A stretch of 64,000 bases of DNA from Lachnoclostridium phytofermentans (GCF_000733755.1 NZ_JPOF01000001.1:62001-126000); one strand, 5' to 3'. Positions 17,620-27,200 are shown, counted from the first letter of the stretch. Translations and numbers: made by a program. The notes: generated from the sequence alone by a model not told the origin.

Positions 17620-18220
17620 TTACAAAGATGCCTTAACAAAAATATATATCAGTAAGGATATGGAGGAAAGAATCATGAGAGAAGTTAAAAATAATGTAGT
17701 AGAGACAAAAAAAGAGAGAACAATAGGTAGAAAGTGGATGTTACCAGCAGGATTGGTTGCTTGTGCAGCACTGACCCTAGGAGTTTTGGTGTTACCAAAA
17801 GTGACAAAGGATTCAGAAGATCAAGTGCAGATACCTAATCCCATCGTTGAGATAGAGGATATCAAATCTTTAAAGGAAAGTGTGCCATTTTCTTTAAAGG
17901 TACTAACCGTTGTTCCAGAAGGATATGAAGTTAGTGATACTTCTTTAATTGCAGGAACCCTAGCTCAGATTATCTATTCCAATGGAAGTAATGATATTAC
18001 TTACCGTATGGCAGAGGGCACCGAGGATATCAGCGGTGATTATAATACCTATGAGAATACAAAAGAAATTACGGTTAACGGGCAAGACGTTTTATTAAAG
18101 GGTAACAAAGATGGCTACCAAGTAGCATCATGGACAGATGGAACCAATGCGTATTCTATCAAATCCAATAGTCCTTTAGAGGAAGAGCAGATGATTCAAA
18201 GTATTGAAGAAATTCAATAA
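17612..18220 (+). CDS. Membrane-anchored anti-sigma factor (DUF4367-like)
   Basis: About 202 residues: a short cytoplasmic sigma-binding segment, one membrane helix (MLPAGLVACAALTLGVLVLP, near residues 43-62) and an extracytoplasmic domain with VVPEGYEV and repeated YS/YR strands that resembles DUF4367, found in clostridial anti-sigma factors. It overlaps the sigma gene, and such pairs are typically co-expressed. Two ATGs are possible: 17603 is only 3 nt from the AGGAGG and 17612 is 12 nt away. I chose 17612 because MSNYKDAL is the more usual beginning, but this is uncertain. Confidence 0.78.
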   Translation: MSNYKDALTKIYISKDMEERIMREVKNNVVETKKERTIGRKWMLPAGLVACAALTLGVLVLPKVTKDSEDQVQIPNPIVEIEDIKSLKESVPFSLKVLTVVPEGYEVSDTSLIAGTLAQIIYSNGSNDITYRMAEGTEDISGDYNTYENTKEITVNGQDVLLKGNKDGYQVASWTDGTNAYSIKSNSPLEEEQMIQSIEEIQ

Positions 18221-18311
18221 TATGAAAATAAAAAATGAGCGATTCATTAAAATAAGATTTTCCTGGATTATCGAGAGATAGTTTTTAATCTTTGTTGGTA
18301 ATAGAAAGAAG

Positions 18312-18346
18312 AAGGTACAAACATCAATTGTTTGTACCTTTTTTTT
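18312..18346. terminator. Terminator between converging anti-sigma and isomerase genes
   Basis: A perfect 12-bp stem (AAGGTACAAACA with TGTTTGTACCTT), a 5-nt loop and a T-run to 18346. Confidence 0.93.
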
Positions 18347-18364
18347 ATAAGAAGGATAATCTGA

Positions 18365-19849
18365 TTACCTATAAAAAGGATTTTCTGTCGGATACATCAT
18401 AGAAGCTGGTCGATTGAACTCAATGTCAGCAACACCAAAGTACTTAAATACTTCAAAGATTGCCTTACCGAAGTGCCCAAAGGCAACAGCTCCGTGATGA
18501 GGATAGTTCTTTTCTACTAATACATGACGGTAGAAGCGTTTCATCTCAGGAATGGCAAATACACCGATGCTACCAAAGGACTGAGTTGGAACCGGAAGAA
18601 CATCACCTTCTGCAACATAAGCACGTAATACCGTATCAGCTGTACTTTGAAGACGGAAGAATGTGATTTCACCAGGAGCGATGTCACCCTCTAAGGTACC
18701 TCTTGTGATGTTAGGTTCCTGATTTGGCTCAAGGCTTCTAGCCATAATCTTCTGATTTTTCATTGAACAGAAGGATAGCTTCTTAGATGGAGTATTTCCA
18801 CAATGGAAGCCCATGAAGGTATCAGTTGCTTTATAATCAAACTTGCCTTTGATAGAAGCATCATACATATCAGCTGGAACGGTGTTGTTAATATCAAGAA
18901 GTGTTACGGAATCTTCACTGACACAAACTCCAAGGTACTCACTTAATGCGCCATAGATATCAACTTCACAGGAGATAGGCATACCCTTGCTAGCAAAGCG
19001 GCTATTTACATAACATGGTACGAATCCAAACTGAGTTTGGAAAGAAGGCCAGCACTTATTAGCAAAGACAACATATTCTTTACAACCCTTGTGAGCCTCT
19101 GCCCAATCAAGTAATGTAAGTTCGTACTGAGCAAGTTTAGGTAAGATACCTGGCATTTTATTACCAGTACCAAGTTCTTCTTCCATATCTTTTAACACAT
19201 CTGGAATTCTTGGATCATTTGCATGATCGTTAAAAGAGGCAAATAAATCAAGCTCAGAGTTTTCTTCAATTTCTACGCCTAAGCTGTATAATGCCTTGAT
19301 TGGAGCGTTACAAGCAAGAAAATCCTGAGGTCTTGGTCCAAAGGAAATAATCTTTAAGTTCTGCAAACCGATAATTGCACGAGCGATTGGTAAGAAATCC
19401 TCAATCATAGTAGCAACTTCAGCTGGTGTACCAACTGGGTATTCTGGTATGTATGCGCGGATATTACGTAATTTTAAGTTATAGCTTGCATTTAACATAC
19501 CACAGTAAGCATCGCCACGTTCATCTGCAAGAATAGAGGTAGTTTCCTCCGCTGCTGCAGCAAACATAACAGGACCATCAAAGTTCTTTGCTAATAAGGT
19601 TTCGCTGCTTTCTGGACCAAAGTTACCAAGGTAAACAACCAGAGCATTACAATTTGCAGCTTTCACATCAGCAAGAGCTTTTAACATATCTTTTTCATTT
19701 TCAATTGTGACTGGACATTCGTAAATCTCAAGTCCTTTTTCGCGATAAGCGGAAACTACAGCTTCTCTTCTTCTGTTGGAGAGACTCATAGGGAAACAGT
19801 CTCTACTTACGGCAACAATGCCGACATTAATGTTTGGAATGTTATTCAT
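18365..19849 (-). CDS. L-fucose/L-arabinose isomerase family protein
   Basis: A 494-residue protein of the FucI/AraA ketol-isomerase fold, expected to interconvert an aldose and a ketose with Mn2+ bound by Glu/Asp/His residues. Visible landmarks are the N-terminal VGIVAVSRDCFP, a central CEVDIYGALSEYLG, the SITLLDINN-like core and a C-terminal FGHFGKAIFEVFKYFG. True FucI is about 590 residues, so this belongs to the shorter family members, whose substrate is often unproven. It is separate from the fucosidase locus at 37 kb, so fucose is only one candidate. A strong promoter and an operator palindrome lie upstream. Glycosidase genes nearby suit a pentose or deoxysugar substrate. Confidence 0.8.
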   Translation of the reverse strand: MNNIPNINVGIVAVSRDCFPMSLSNRRREAVVSAYREKGLEIYECPVTIENEKDMLKALADVKAANCNALVVYLGNFGPESSETLLAKNFDGPVMFAAAAEETTSILADERGDAYCGMLNASYNLKLRNIRAYIPEYPVGTPAEVATMIEDFLPIARAIIGLQNLKIISFGPRPQDFLACNAPIKALYSLGVEIEENSELDLFASFNDHANDPRIPDVLKDMEEELGTGNKMPGILPKLAQYELTLLDWAEAHKGCKEYVVFANKCWPSFQTQFGFVPCYVNSRFASKGMPISCEVDIYGALSEYLGVCVSEDSVTLLDINNTVPADMYDASIKGKFDYKATDTFMGFHCGNTPSKKLSFCSMKNQKIMARSLEPNQEPNITRGTLEGDIAPGEITFFRLQSTADTVLRAYVAEGDVLPVPTQSFGSIGVFAIPEMKRFYRHVLVEKNYPHHGAVAFGHFGKAIFEVFKYFGVADIEFNRPASMMYPTENPFYR

Positions 19850-19905
19850 TCGAAAATACCAAACCTTTCTTAGTTATACGTGTTATAAGTTGCTTGCGGG
19901 AATAA

Positions 19906-19963
19906 TTAGTTTAGTCATAAAACTAACTAATCATATTATAATTTTAACTGATCCAAATGTCAA
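19906..19963 (-). promoter_or_regulatory. Promoter and operator of the isomerase gene
   Basis: Minus-strand TTGACA (19958-19963) and TATAAT (19935-19940) are separated by 17 bp. Just downstream of the -10, TTAGTTT (19906-19912) and AAACTAA (19920-19926) form a perfect inverted repeat with a 7-bp centre. A repressor there would block the start of transcription. The promoter is very strong, so regulation is likely. Confidence 0.82.
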
Positions 19964-20117
19964 GGAAATACAAGCTAAAAGCAATCAAACGTACAAGTTT
20001 AAGGGAGGAATGTATCAACAAAAAGATAACATTAAAATAAAGAAAATCCGTTAAATAAGGAATTTAATGAAACTGTACCAATATGCGGCACAATTTGTCG
20101 ATATTTACCGAATTAAG

Positions 20118-20145
20118 TTGTAACTTATATCAATTCATGTATAAT
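20118..20145 (+). promoter_or_regulatory. Promoter of the chemoreceptor gene
   Basis: TTGTAA (20118-20123) and TATAAT (20140-20145) with a 16-bp spacer lie about 150 nt upstream of the gene. Confidence 0.6.
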
Positions 20146-20205
20146 AGAATTAGGAGAATGACATCATAGAAGAAGCTAGAGAGGGTTATATATATAGTTT
20201 TAAAA

Positions 20206-20254
20206 TTACGGTAGGGTAGCAATTTTTTTAGTGAAATTGTGCGAGATACCGTAA
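20206..20254 (+). ncRNA. Nested stem-loop in the chemoreceptor leader
   Basis: TTACGGTA (20206-20213) pairs with TACCGTAA (20247-20254), enclosing a second stem GCAATTT/AAATTGT around an AT-rich loop. The element sits between the promoter and the start codon. It does not match the c-di-GMP riboswitch pattern I know. The structure is visible; a regulatory role is inference. Confidence 0.4.
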
Positions 20255-20293
20255 AAGTCTCAAATAAAAAAATAGGGAAAGTGGGTGACATGA

Positions 20294-22510
20294 TTGAGGA
20301 AGGAAAATAATAAACAAGATAAGATGAATTCCAAGCTGTTAAAAAGAAAAGGAGATTCAAAAAAGAAAGACAATAAGGAAAAGCGATTAGCGCTAAAGCA
20401 AGAGCTAAAGCAAAAAAAAGAAGATAAACGTGGTAAGTACTCTACTAAGAGAGAGAAAAAAAGAATCTTTGGAATTCGTTTTCGGTTAGCTATGGCATTT
20501 ATGGTTCCAATTGCCTTTATTATTATTTTAGGAATTTCATCATATAATAAAACGTCAGAGGCTATGCTAAAGAGTTATGAAGAGTCAACGTTCCAGGCTC
20601 TTAAGACGACAACGAACTACTTTGAATTAGCAATGGAAACAGTAGAGTTACGTCTGAATCAGCTGAAAGGCTATGAGAACTTAAAGAATTACTACTCAGG
20701 TACATACAAAAATGATCCAGTTGCAGAGATGACTACGTTTAAAAATCTTGAAATATATCTTGATACAACGACATACTCTGATAATGTGCTGGCGAACTTC
20801 TATTTATTTAGCAAACGCGGTAGTAATCTATGTACGAACGGAAGCATGGATTTAAGTGGAGAAGAGTTGGTGGATGCTTATCTTGCTACAGAAGAGGGAA
20901 AAAGAGATGAAAATGAGAGGGGAGCATATTCTTGGTCTGGCAAGCATCAGTTTGTGGATGAACATTTTATACAGGATGAAAGTAGAAAACCAATCCCATA
21001 TGCATTTTCTGTATCATCCGCCTTTTTTGGTAATGGATTTAAGCAAATCGGTTATATGGTAGCAGATATTAGGTTAGAATTATTTCAGAAGAAATTATCA
21101 GAACTTGAGATTTCGGAAGACTCTATCTTTGTAGCTATCTCTAAGGATGGTTATGAGGTGCATAGCAATGAAGAAGAAGGTATTTTTATTGCTGACAAAT
21201 CGTTTTATACCGATGCAATCGCAAGCTCAGAGTTAAGTGGAACCAGTTATGTAGATTATGATGGAGAAAAGCACTTGTTTTTATATTCGAAAGCTGCAAA
21301 ATCTGGAATTACCGTGTGTGGACTAGTTCCGTACTCTTATTTAACATCGCAAGCCAATGCAATCAAAACCTCAACGGTAATCTTTGTACTTATCGCAGTA
21401 GTCTGTGCTTTATTTATTGCAATTGTTATGTCAACAGATATGGGAGGCGCTATTAACAAAATTATCGTCGTGTTAAAGAAAGCCTCGGAAGGGGACTTAA
21501 CTGTCACTGTGAATAGCCGTAGAAAAGATGAATTTGGTCTGCTATCGGATAGTGCGAATGATATGATTTCTAATGTAAAGGGGCTGATTGATAAAGCGCT
21601 TAAAGTAAAGGATACTATTTCAGCATCGACAGGTGATGTTTCAGATTCCTCAAAGCAGCTTTTAGTTGCGACCCAAAATATTTCTACCTCAATTGAAGAA
21701 ATTCGTCAGGGTATTGTACAGCAAGCAGAGGACTCTGAAAAATGTCTTCGCCAATCAGACGAGTTAACTACGAGAGTGAATCAGGTATCAGATAATGTAA
21801 CAACGATTGAAAAACTTACCGAGGACTCCAAAACGGTCGTACAGCAAGGATTAGTTTCCATTGACATATTGCGTGACAAGTCAGAAGAAACCACCAAGAT
21901 AACAAGCAATATTATCGGAGAAATCGAATCGCTAGAGTCAGAGAGCGAATCCATCGGTAAGATTATAGGCGTTATTAATGATATTGCAGAGCAGACCAAT
22001 CTATTATCCTTGAATGCATCGATTGAGGCTGCTAGAGCAGGGGAAGCTGGTCGTGGATTTGCAGTAGTTGCAGACGAGATAAGAAAACTTGCAGAACAGT
22101 CAGTCAGAGCATCTGGCGAAATTGCTACAATTATTAATAGCATTCAAGGGAAAACGAAACTTACCGTTACTACTGTTCAAAAGTCAGAGAACATTGTGAA
22201 ATCTCAGGGAAATGCTTTATTAGATACGATTGATTTGTTCCAGAAAATTGATGCATCGGTTGGTTTGATAGCGAAAGAGCTTACAGAGATTACGACTGGT
22301 ATTTCGGGTATTAAAGTTGCAGAAAATACTACGCTGAATGCGATAGAGAGTATCTCTGCAGTATCGGAAGAAACAGCAGCATCCTCGGAAGAAGTGGATA
22401 ATGCAGCAAATCGTCAAGTAGAAATGGTATCGAAGCTAAGAGAGGCAACCATGCATTTAGAAACAGATGCGAAAGAATTGAATGAAGCATTGAACCAATT
22501 TCGCATATAA
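20294..22510 (+). CDS. Methyl-accepting chemotaxis protein
   Basis: A 738-residue chemoreceptor. After an unusual, highly basic cytoplasmic tail of about 58 residues come TM1 ([14 protein letters not shown]), an extracellular sensing domain of about 280 residues (likely Cache type), TM2 ([20 protein letters not shown]), a HAMP domain and a signalling domain with the hairpin tip [20 protein letters not shown]. The tip contacts CheA and CheW. The start is TTG at 20294 with a weak site; an ATG at 20324 would give a slightly shorter tail. MgtC-like sits 20 bp downstream. The ligand is unknown; proximity to glycosidase genes suggests a plant sugar. Confidence 0.9.
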   Translation: MRKENNKQDKMNSKLLKRKGDSKKKDNKEKRLALKQELKQKKEDKRGKYSTKREKKRIFGIRFRLAMAFMVPIAFIIILGISSYNKTSEAMLKSYEESTFQALKTTTNYFELAMETVELRLNQLKGYENLKNYYSGTYKNDPVAEMTTFKNLEIYLDTTTYSDNVLANFYLFSKRGSNLCTNGSMDLSGEELVDAYLATEEGKRDENERGAYSWSGKHQFVDEHFIQDESRKPIPYAFSVSSAFFGNGFKQIGYMVADIRLELFQKKLSELEISEDSIFVAISKDGYEVHSNEEEGIFIADKSFYTDAIASSELSGTSYVDYDGEKHLFLYSKAAKSGITVCGLVPYSYLTSQANAIKTSTVIFVLIAVVCALFIAIVMSTDMGGAINKIIVVLKKASEGDLTVTVNSRRKDEFGLLSDSANDMISNVKGLIDKALKVKDTISASTGDVSDSSKQLLVATQNISTSIEEIRQGIVQQAEDSEKCLRQSDELTTRVNQVSDNVTTIEKLTEDSKTVVQQGLVSIDILRDKSEETTKITSNIIGEIESLESESESIGKIIGVINDIAEQTNLLSLNASIEAARAGEAGRGFAVVADEIRKLAEQSVRASGEIATIINSIQGKTKLTVTTVQKSENIVKSQGNALLDTIDLFQKIDASVGLIAKELTEITTGISGIKVAENTTLNAIESISAVSEETAASSEEVDNAANRQVEMVSKLREATMHLETDAKELNEALNQFRI

Positions 22511-22530
22511 GTTTAGGAGGTAACAACCAT

Positions 22531-23229
22531 ATGCCGGAGTTATTAACAGAAGTAAATATAGTATCAACTGCCATTCGACTGCTCTTAGCATTAATTTGCG
22601 GAGGAATCCTTGGGATTGAGCGAGGGCGAAAAAAACGTCCGGCGGGTTTTAGAACTTATATGCTAGTCTGTGTAGGAGCAACTCTTGTAATGATTACAAA
22701 CCAATATATCTATACACAGTATTCAAACACTGATCCTACGCGCATGGGCGCGCAGGTGATCAGTGGTATCGGTTTTCTTGGTGCAGGGACAATTATTGTA
22801 ACAGGGAAAAATCGAGTGAAGGGACTAACAACAGCAGCGGGTCTTTGGGCTGCTGCTTGCATTGGTCTTTCCATCGGTATCGGTTTTTATAGTGGTGCTA
22901 TTATTGGCTGTATCCTTATTTTTGTCGTGATGTCAGCGCTTCATCGACTTGATGAGCGAATGACATCCTCTGCAAAGATTATAAATCTCTACATTGAACT
23001 ATCGCAAATGAGTGATGTAGGGCATTTTATGAAATTTGCGAAAGAACAAGAATTAAAAGTGAGTGAGGTTGAACTTACGAGAAGCAAAGCGTTTTCTAAT
23101 TATGGTGTATCAAACGAAGCTTCGCTTGCGTTAACACTTACGTTGCAACTTCCGAAACGATGTACGCATATAGAAATAATAGAACTTTTAAGCACAGTCG
23201 AAGGGGTTAAATACGTGGAAGTTATTTAA
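22531..23229 (+). CDS. MgtC/SapB family membrane protein
   Basis: A 232-residue protein with four or five N-terminal helices containing the MgtC signatures LICGGILGIERGRKKRPAGF, RTYMLVCVGATL and ISGIGFLGAGTI, and a C-terminal soluble domain with an ACT-like pattern. The family is linked to Mg2+ limitation and, in some bacteria, to control of the F1Fo ATPase. It follows the chemoreceptor by 20 bp with an AGGAGG site, so the two are probably co-transcribed, although no functional link is obvious. The role is not proven outside pathogens. Confidence 0.88.
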   Translation: MPELLTEVNIVSTAIRLLLALICGGILGIERGRKKRPAGFRTYMLVCVGATLVMITNQYIYTQYSNTDPTRMGAQVISGIGFLGAGTIIVTGKNRVKGLTTAAGLWAAACIGLSIGIGFYSGAIIGCILIFVVMSALHRLDERMTSSAKIINLYIELSQMSDVGHFMKFAKEQELKVSEVELTRSKAFSNYGVSNEASLALTLTLQLPKRCTHIEIIELLSTVEGVKYVEVI

Positions 23230-23275
23230 AGTAGCAAATAAACAGTATTTAATACAAAGAACGAAAATTAGCTAG

Positions 23276-23305
23276 TTGAATGTAAGTGCTTTCATATGCT
23301 ATAAT
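23276..23305 (+). promoter_or_regulatory. Promoter with a cre-like site, GH105 gene
   Basis: TTGAAT (23276-23281) and TATAAT (23300-23305) are 18 bp apart. ATGTAAGTGCTTTCA (23280-23294) inside the spacer matches the CcpA cre consensus WTGNAANCGNWNNCW except for one T in place of C. Binding there would block polymerase, a classic arrangement for carbon catabolite repression or for a LacI-type repressor. Confidence 0.6.
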
Positions 23306-23406
23306 AAGGTATCATGCGTATCATCTTTTATTGATCTCTGAAGGATATGCCAGAATAATCGTAATGTAACGACAATAGTTACCAAGAATACTAGGAGGAT
23401 TAGACC

Positions 23407-24534
23407 ATGGATATGATTGTAAAGTACATTAATGAGTTACTTGATAAGAGTACACCGGAAGTACCGATGTGGAACATAGAAAAAATCAAGAGCGGAGAAA
23501 AATCAGAATGGAACTACATTGACGGCTGTATGATTAAGGCTGTTCTTGAGATGTACGCAATAACAAAAGAAGAGAAGTACTTAAAATTTGCAGATGAGTT
23601 TATTGATTATCGTGTAGATGAAGATGGCAATATTTCTGGATATCATGTAGAAAAGTTCAACATTGATGACGTGAATGCAGGAAAAACATTATTTGAATTA
23701 TATGATTTAACAGGAAAAGAAAAGTACCGCAAAGCGATTGAAATTATTTATAAACAAGTGAAGACTCAGCCAAGAACAAGGGAAGGAAACTTCTGGCATA
23801 AGTTAATTTATCCTCAACAGGTATGGTTAGATGGCTTGTATATGGGTCAACCATTTTACATGGAATATGAGACTCGCTTTAATAACAAGAAGAACTATGA
23901 AGATATTTTCCATCAGTTCTTTAATGTATATGAACTACTAAGAGATAAGAAGACTGGTCTATATTATCATGCATTTGACTCTTCCAGAGAAATGTTTTGG
24001 TGTGATAAAGAGACAGGGTTATCCAAGCATTTTTGGCTAAGAGCACTTGGTTGGTATGCTATGGCTCTCTTAGATACCTTAGATAAGTGTGAACCAACTG
24101 GTTATGAGAAAGAATATGAAAGATTAAAACAAATCTTTGTCGAATATATGGAAACAATCTTAAAGTATCAGGATGAAAGTGGTATGTGGTATCAGATTCC
24201 AGATATGGGTGGTCGTGAACGTAACTACCTTGAAACAAGCGGAAGCTCCATTATGGCTTACGCATTATTAAAGGGTGTTCGTCTTGGGTTCTTACCAGAG
24301 AGTTATCGTGAGAATGCAAAGAAGGCAATGGATGGTATCTGTGAGAAGTATCTTCATACAGAAGAAGGAAAGATGAGTCTTGGCGGAATCTGCCTTGTGG
24401 CGGGTCTTGGTGGAAAACAGATGCGTGATGGTTCTTATGATTATTATATGTCTGAACCTATTGTAAAAGATGATGCTAAGGGTGTTGGACCGTTCCTATT
24501 AGCATATACAGAGCTTCTTCGTCTTAATAAATAA
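23407..24534 (+). CDS. GH105 unsaturated rhamnogalacturonyl hydrolase (YteR-like)
   Basis: A 375-residue alpha6/alpha6-barrel protein. Segments characteristic of GH105 are visible: YIDGCMIKAVLEM, QVWLDGLYMGQPFYMEY with the general acid/base aspartate, WLRALGWYAMALLD and SSIMAYALLKG. These enzymes remove the unsaturated galacturonosyl residue left at the non-reducing end by rhamnogalacturonan lyases. No signal peptide is present, so it works on imported disaccharides. It follows an AGGAGG site with a likely cre-like operator upstream. It complements the pectin acetylesterase and GH43 upstream although it is on a separate transcript. Confidence 0.92.
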   Translation: MDMIVKYINELLDKSTPEVPMWNIEKIKSGEKSEWNYIDGCMIKAVLEMYAITKEEKYLKFADEFIDYRVDEDGNISGYHVEKFNIDDVNAGKTLFELYDLTGKEKYRKAIEIIYKQVKTQPRTREGNFWHKLIYPQQVWLDGLYMGQPFYMEYETRFNNKKNYEDIFHQFFNVYELLRDKKTGLYYHAFDSSREMFWCDKETGLSKHFWLRALGWYAMALLDTLDKCEPTGYEKEYERLKQIFVEYMETILKYQDESGMWYQIPDMGGRERNYLETSGSSIMAYALLKGVRLGFLPESYRENAKKAMDGICEKYLHTEEGKMSLGGICLVAGLGGKQMRDGSYDYYMSEPIVKDDAKGVGPFLLAYTELLRLNK

Positions 24535-24576
24535 AGGAATACCATAAACTAAAAAATACATGCTTTATAAATGATA

Positions 24577-24635
24577 AGGAAGTCTTTTCAAAAAGTTTAA
24601 AAATTCTGTGAACTTACTGGAAAGGCTTTCTTTTT
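24577..24635 (+). terminator. Terminator of the GH105 gene
   Basis: An imperfect stem, AAGGAAGTCTTTT paired with AAAGGCTTTC, with a second internal stem AAGTT/AACTT and a T-run (24631-24635). Confidence 0.65.
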
Positions 24636-24812
24636 ATGCAAAAGTATGATATAAATAGAAATACAAGCTGTTTAGTATAATAGAAACAGTACGTCATAAA
24701 TTAGCCAATCTAGTACTTTTTGCTTGGCCAAGGGTAGTTTATGCAAGGAATATCCTATGGGGGTAGGCTGCATAAGTTAAAAAAAGATAGAATAGATAAG
24801 AGAGGGTTTAAG

Positions 24813-25847
24813 ATGAAGAAGAAAGCATTATTACTTGGGCTTTGCGGATGCCTTATGTTATCGGTGGCAGCGTGTGGCAAGAAAAGCGGTGTCGATGTCA
24901 AATTAGGGCAATATAAAGGAATTGAAGTTACTGTAGAGCCTGTTGAAATTACAGAAGAAGATGTTCAGCAACAATTAGATAAGCTTAACAATCAGTTCGG
25001 TACCGATGTTAAAATTACGGATAGATCCGATGTTCGCGATGGTGATACCGTGAATATTGACTATGTTGGTAAGGTTGATGGTAAGGAATTCGATGGAGGT
25101 AAGGATGAGGGATATAATTTAAAAATTGGTTCCAATACTTTTATCGAAGGATTTGAATCAGGTTTAGTCGGAAAGAAAGTTGGAGAAACTGTTGACGTAA
25201 CTACTAAATTTCCTGATCCATACGATAATAATCCTGATTTAGCTGGTAAGGAAGCAATCTTCACTGTAACAATTAATTATTTAACAGATGGAACAAAAGA
25301 GCCTTTAACAGATGAAATTGTAAAAGCGAATACAGACCATGAAACAATCGCTGCCTATAAAGAATTTGTTAAGACATCATTAACTGAGCAAGCAGAGCAA
25401 ACGGCACAGACACAAAAAGAAATCGATATTATTCAAAAAGCAATTGATAACAGTACCTTTAAGAACTTAGAGCAAGAAGTGTATGATAAGGAAGAATCAG
25501 ATATGAGAGCTTATTATACAAGCCAGGCTTCCCAGTATGGTGTTGATTTAAAGACTTTCATGCTGTACTTCTTTGGTATGACAGAAGAGCAGTTTAATAC
25601 AGAGATTAAAACAGCAGCTGAATTTAATGTAAAACAAAGACTTATGTTAGATGAAGTTGCAAAGGCTGAAAAATTAGAAATTACGGAAGAAGAATATAAA
25701 GAAAAAATAACGGAATATGTGGAACAAGGTGACTTTGAATCCATAGAAGCTTTTGAGGAAGCATATGAAGGTAAAGAAAATGTTAAGATTGCTTTATTAA
25801 GAGAAAAAGCACTTGATTTAGTAATTGAGGCTGCCGTAGTAAAATAA
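24813..25847 (+). CDS. Lipoprotein peptidyl-prolyl isomerase, trigger-factor-like
   Basis: A 344-residue exported foldase. The frame opens at 24741, but the signal peptide begins at the ATG at 24813, giving a lipobox LSVAAC with the lipid-modified C21. Next comes an FKBP-type domain (GDTVNIDYVGKVDG, FIEGFESGLVGKKVGE) and a C-terminal helical domain that resembles trigger factor and carries the last 150 residues. FKBP domains catalyse proline isomerisation, so this protein probably helps fold secreted proteins on the outer face of the membrane, similar in purpose to PrsA but with a different fold. A good terminator follows. Confidence 0.85.
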   Translation: MKKKALLLGLCGCLMLSVAACGKKSGVDVKLGQYKGIEVTVEPVEITEEDVQQQLDKLNNQFGTDVKITDRSDVRDGDTVNIDYVGKVDGKEFDGGKDEGYNLKIGSNTFIEGFESGLVGKKVGETVDVTTKFPDPYDNNPDLAGKEAIFTVTINYLTDGTKEPLTDEIVKANTDHETIAAYKEFVKTSLTEQAEQTAQTQKEIDIIQKAIDNSTFKNLEQEVYDKEESDMRAYYTSQASQYGVDLKTFMLYFFGMTEEQFNTEIKTAAEFNVKQRLMLDEVAKAEKLEITEEEYKEKITEYVEQGDFESIEAFEEAYEGKENVKIALLREKALDLVIEAAVVK

Positions 25848-25900
25848 TTAAAAATTAATATAGGATCAAAGCAATCCAATTGCTATTCAGAAAAATTAGG

Positions 25901-25939
25901 GGGTATCTTAAAGTAATTTGACTTTAGGATACCCTTTTT
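25901..25939. terminator. Terminator between converging foldase and SOD genes
   Basis: GGGTATCTTAAAGT (25901-25914) and ACTTTAGGATACCC (25921-25934), one G-U pair, followed by TTTTT. Confidence 0.9.
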
Positions 25940-25964
25940 GTTTTAATAATAGAGAGAGCAGTAT

Positions 25965-26651
25965 CTATTGTTTTCTATAGAATTGGAACTGGCGGTTATA
26001 GCGATAATATACAAAATCCCAATTTATAAGATCGAACCATTGATCAATATAATCACCGCGCCTATTCTGGTAATCAAGATAGTAGGCATGTTCCCAAACA
26101 TCGATTGGAAGAAGTGGAGTGAAACCTAAGGTTAGTGGTGTATCTTGATTTGCTGTTGTAATGATTGATAATTCACCACGAGAATTTGTAACCAGCCACG
26201 CATAACCAGACCCAAAAACTTTAAGTGCTGCTTCTCTTAATTTGGCTTTAAATTCAAAATAATTGCCGAAGGTACGAAGAAGGAGTGACATAAACTCATT
26301 TTCAGGAGTGCTTACCTGATAAGGATCGTGTTCTGGCGAGATGCTTGGTTTTCTTGGTGATTTCATGGAGTAAAAGTATAAGTTATGATTGAATACGCCA
26401 CCAGCATTATTTTTCACTGGTGTTTGTATGGAAGAAGGAAGAAGATTATTATGAATAATCAATTCCTCGAGATTCCAAGTATGGTATTCTGGATAATCTT
26501 TCAATATTTTATTTAGAGTATCGACATATGTTTTGAGATGTTTTTCATGATGAAAATATAAAGTACATTCACTAATGCTTGGAGAAAGCGCATCAATAGC
26601 ATATGGCAATGGAATCAATGGAAATGGATAAGTTTGATTATTTTGACTCAT
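25965..26651 (-). CDS. Fe/Mn superoxide dismutase
   Basis: A 228-residue SOD with all four metal ligands: H34 in YFHHEKH, H89 in FNHNLYF, D184 and H188 in PIDVWEHAYY. Other family features are NNAGGVFNHN and GSGYAWLV. It converts superoxide to oxygen and peroxide. The choice of iron or manganese cannot be made from sequence with certainty. It is cytosolic, lacking a signal peptide, and is a single-gene unit. For a presumably strict anaerobe it would serve brief oxygen exposure. Confidence 0.95.
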   Translation of the reverse strand: MSQNNQTYPFPLIPLPYAIDALSPSISECTLYFHHEKHLKTYVDTLNKILKDYPEYHTWNLEELIIHNNLLPSSIQTPVKNNAGGVFNHNLYFYSMKSPRKPSISPEHDPYQVSTPENEFMSLLLRTFGNYFEFKAKLREAALKVFGSGYAWLVTNSRGELSIITTANQDTPLTLGFTPLLPIDVWEHAYYLDYQNRRGDYIDQWFDLINWDFVYYRYNRQFQFYRKQ

Positions 26652-26748
26652 AATGAGAACATCCTATTGTATCATTACTATAGTTTATGTAAAAAATAAA
26701 AGATTGTGATGGAGATAGGAGTTTGCAAAGAAATATGGAGGTGGATTG

Positions 26749-27126
26749 ATGAGTTATCAGTATGTAGAGTATCCGAAATGTTCCACTTGCAGCAAAGCAA
26801 GAAAGTGGTTGGAAAAAAACCAGATTGCATTTGAATCAAGAGATATTACGGTTAACAACCCTACGAAGGAGGAACTTAAATTGTGGCATGAGAAAAGTGG
26901 ATTGCCGCTCACTAAGTTCTTTAATACCAGTGGACTTCTTTATCGAGAACAAAATCTGAAGGAAAAGATTAAAGTTATGACTGTAGAAGAAATGGTTGAA
27001 TCATTATCTACGAATGGTATGTTGGTAAAACGACCAATTTTAGTAGGTGACGACTTTGTACTTGTTGGATTTAAAGAAGAGGAGTGGAAGAAGCGTTTGC
27101 TTCCACCAGTTATCAAACGGTATTAG
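26749..27126 (+). CDS. ArsC/Spx family protein
   Basis: A 125-residue thioredoxin-fold protein with the redox motif CSTC (C11, C14) and the family's VKRPILVGD segment, which carries the conserved arginine. The first codon of the open frame is TTG at 26746, but ATG at 26749 follows GGAGGTGG at good spacing. Spx proteins bind RNA polymerase alpha to reprogram transcription in disulfide stress; ArsC proteins reduce arsenate. The CxxC motif fits Spx/YffB better than a single-cysteine ArsC. The gene lies next to the divergently transcribed SOD gene, consistent with an oxidative-stress role. Confidence 0.82.
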   Translation: MSYQYVEYPKCSTCSKARKWLEKNQIAFESRDITVNNPTKEELKLWHEKSGLPLTKFFNTSGLLYREQNLKEKIKVMTVEEMVESLSTNGMLVKRPILVGDDFVLVGFKEEEWKKRLLPPVIKRY

Positions 27127-27200
27127 TGGTATTAATACTGATGAAAGCACAAAAATTCCTTTGCAGATGGTTGTACACGCCTTAGTGTATCTGATGTTTG

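Noticed and set aside
20150-20290. c-di-GMP riboswitch before the chemoreceptor gene
   Set aside because: The conserved GEMM core is absent although a nested stem is present.
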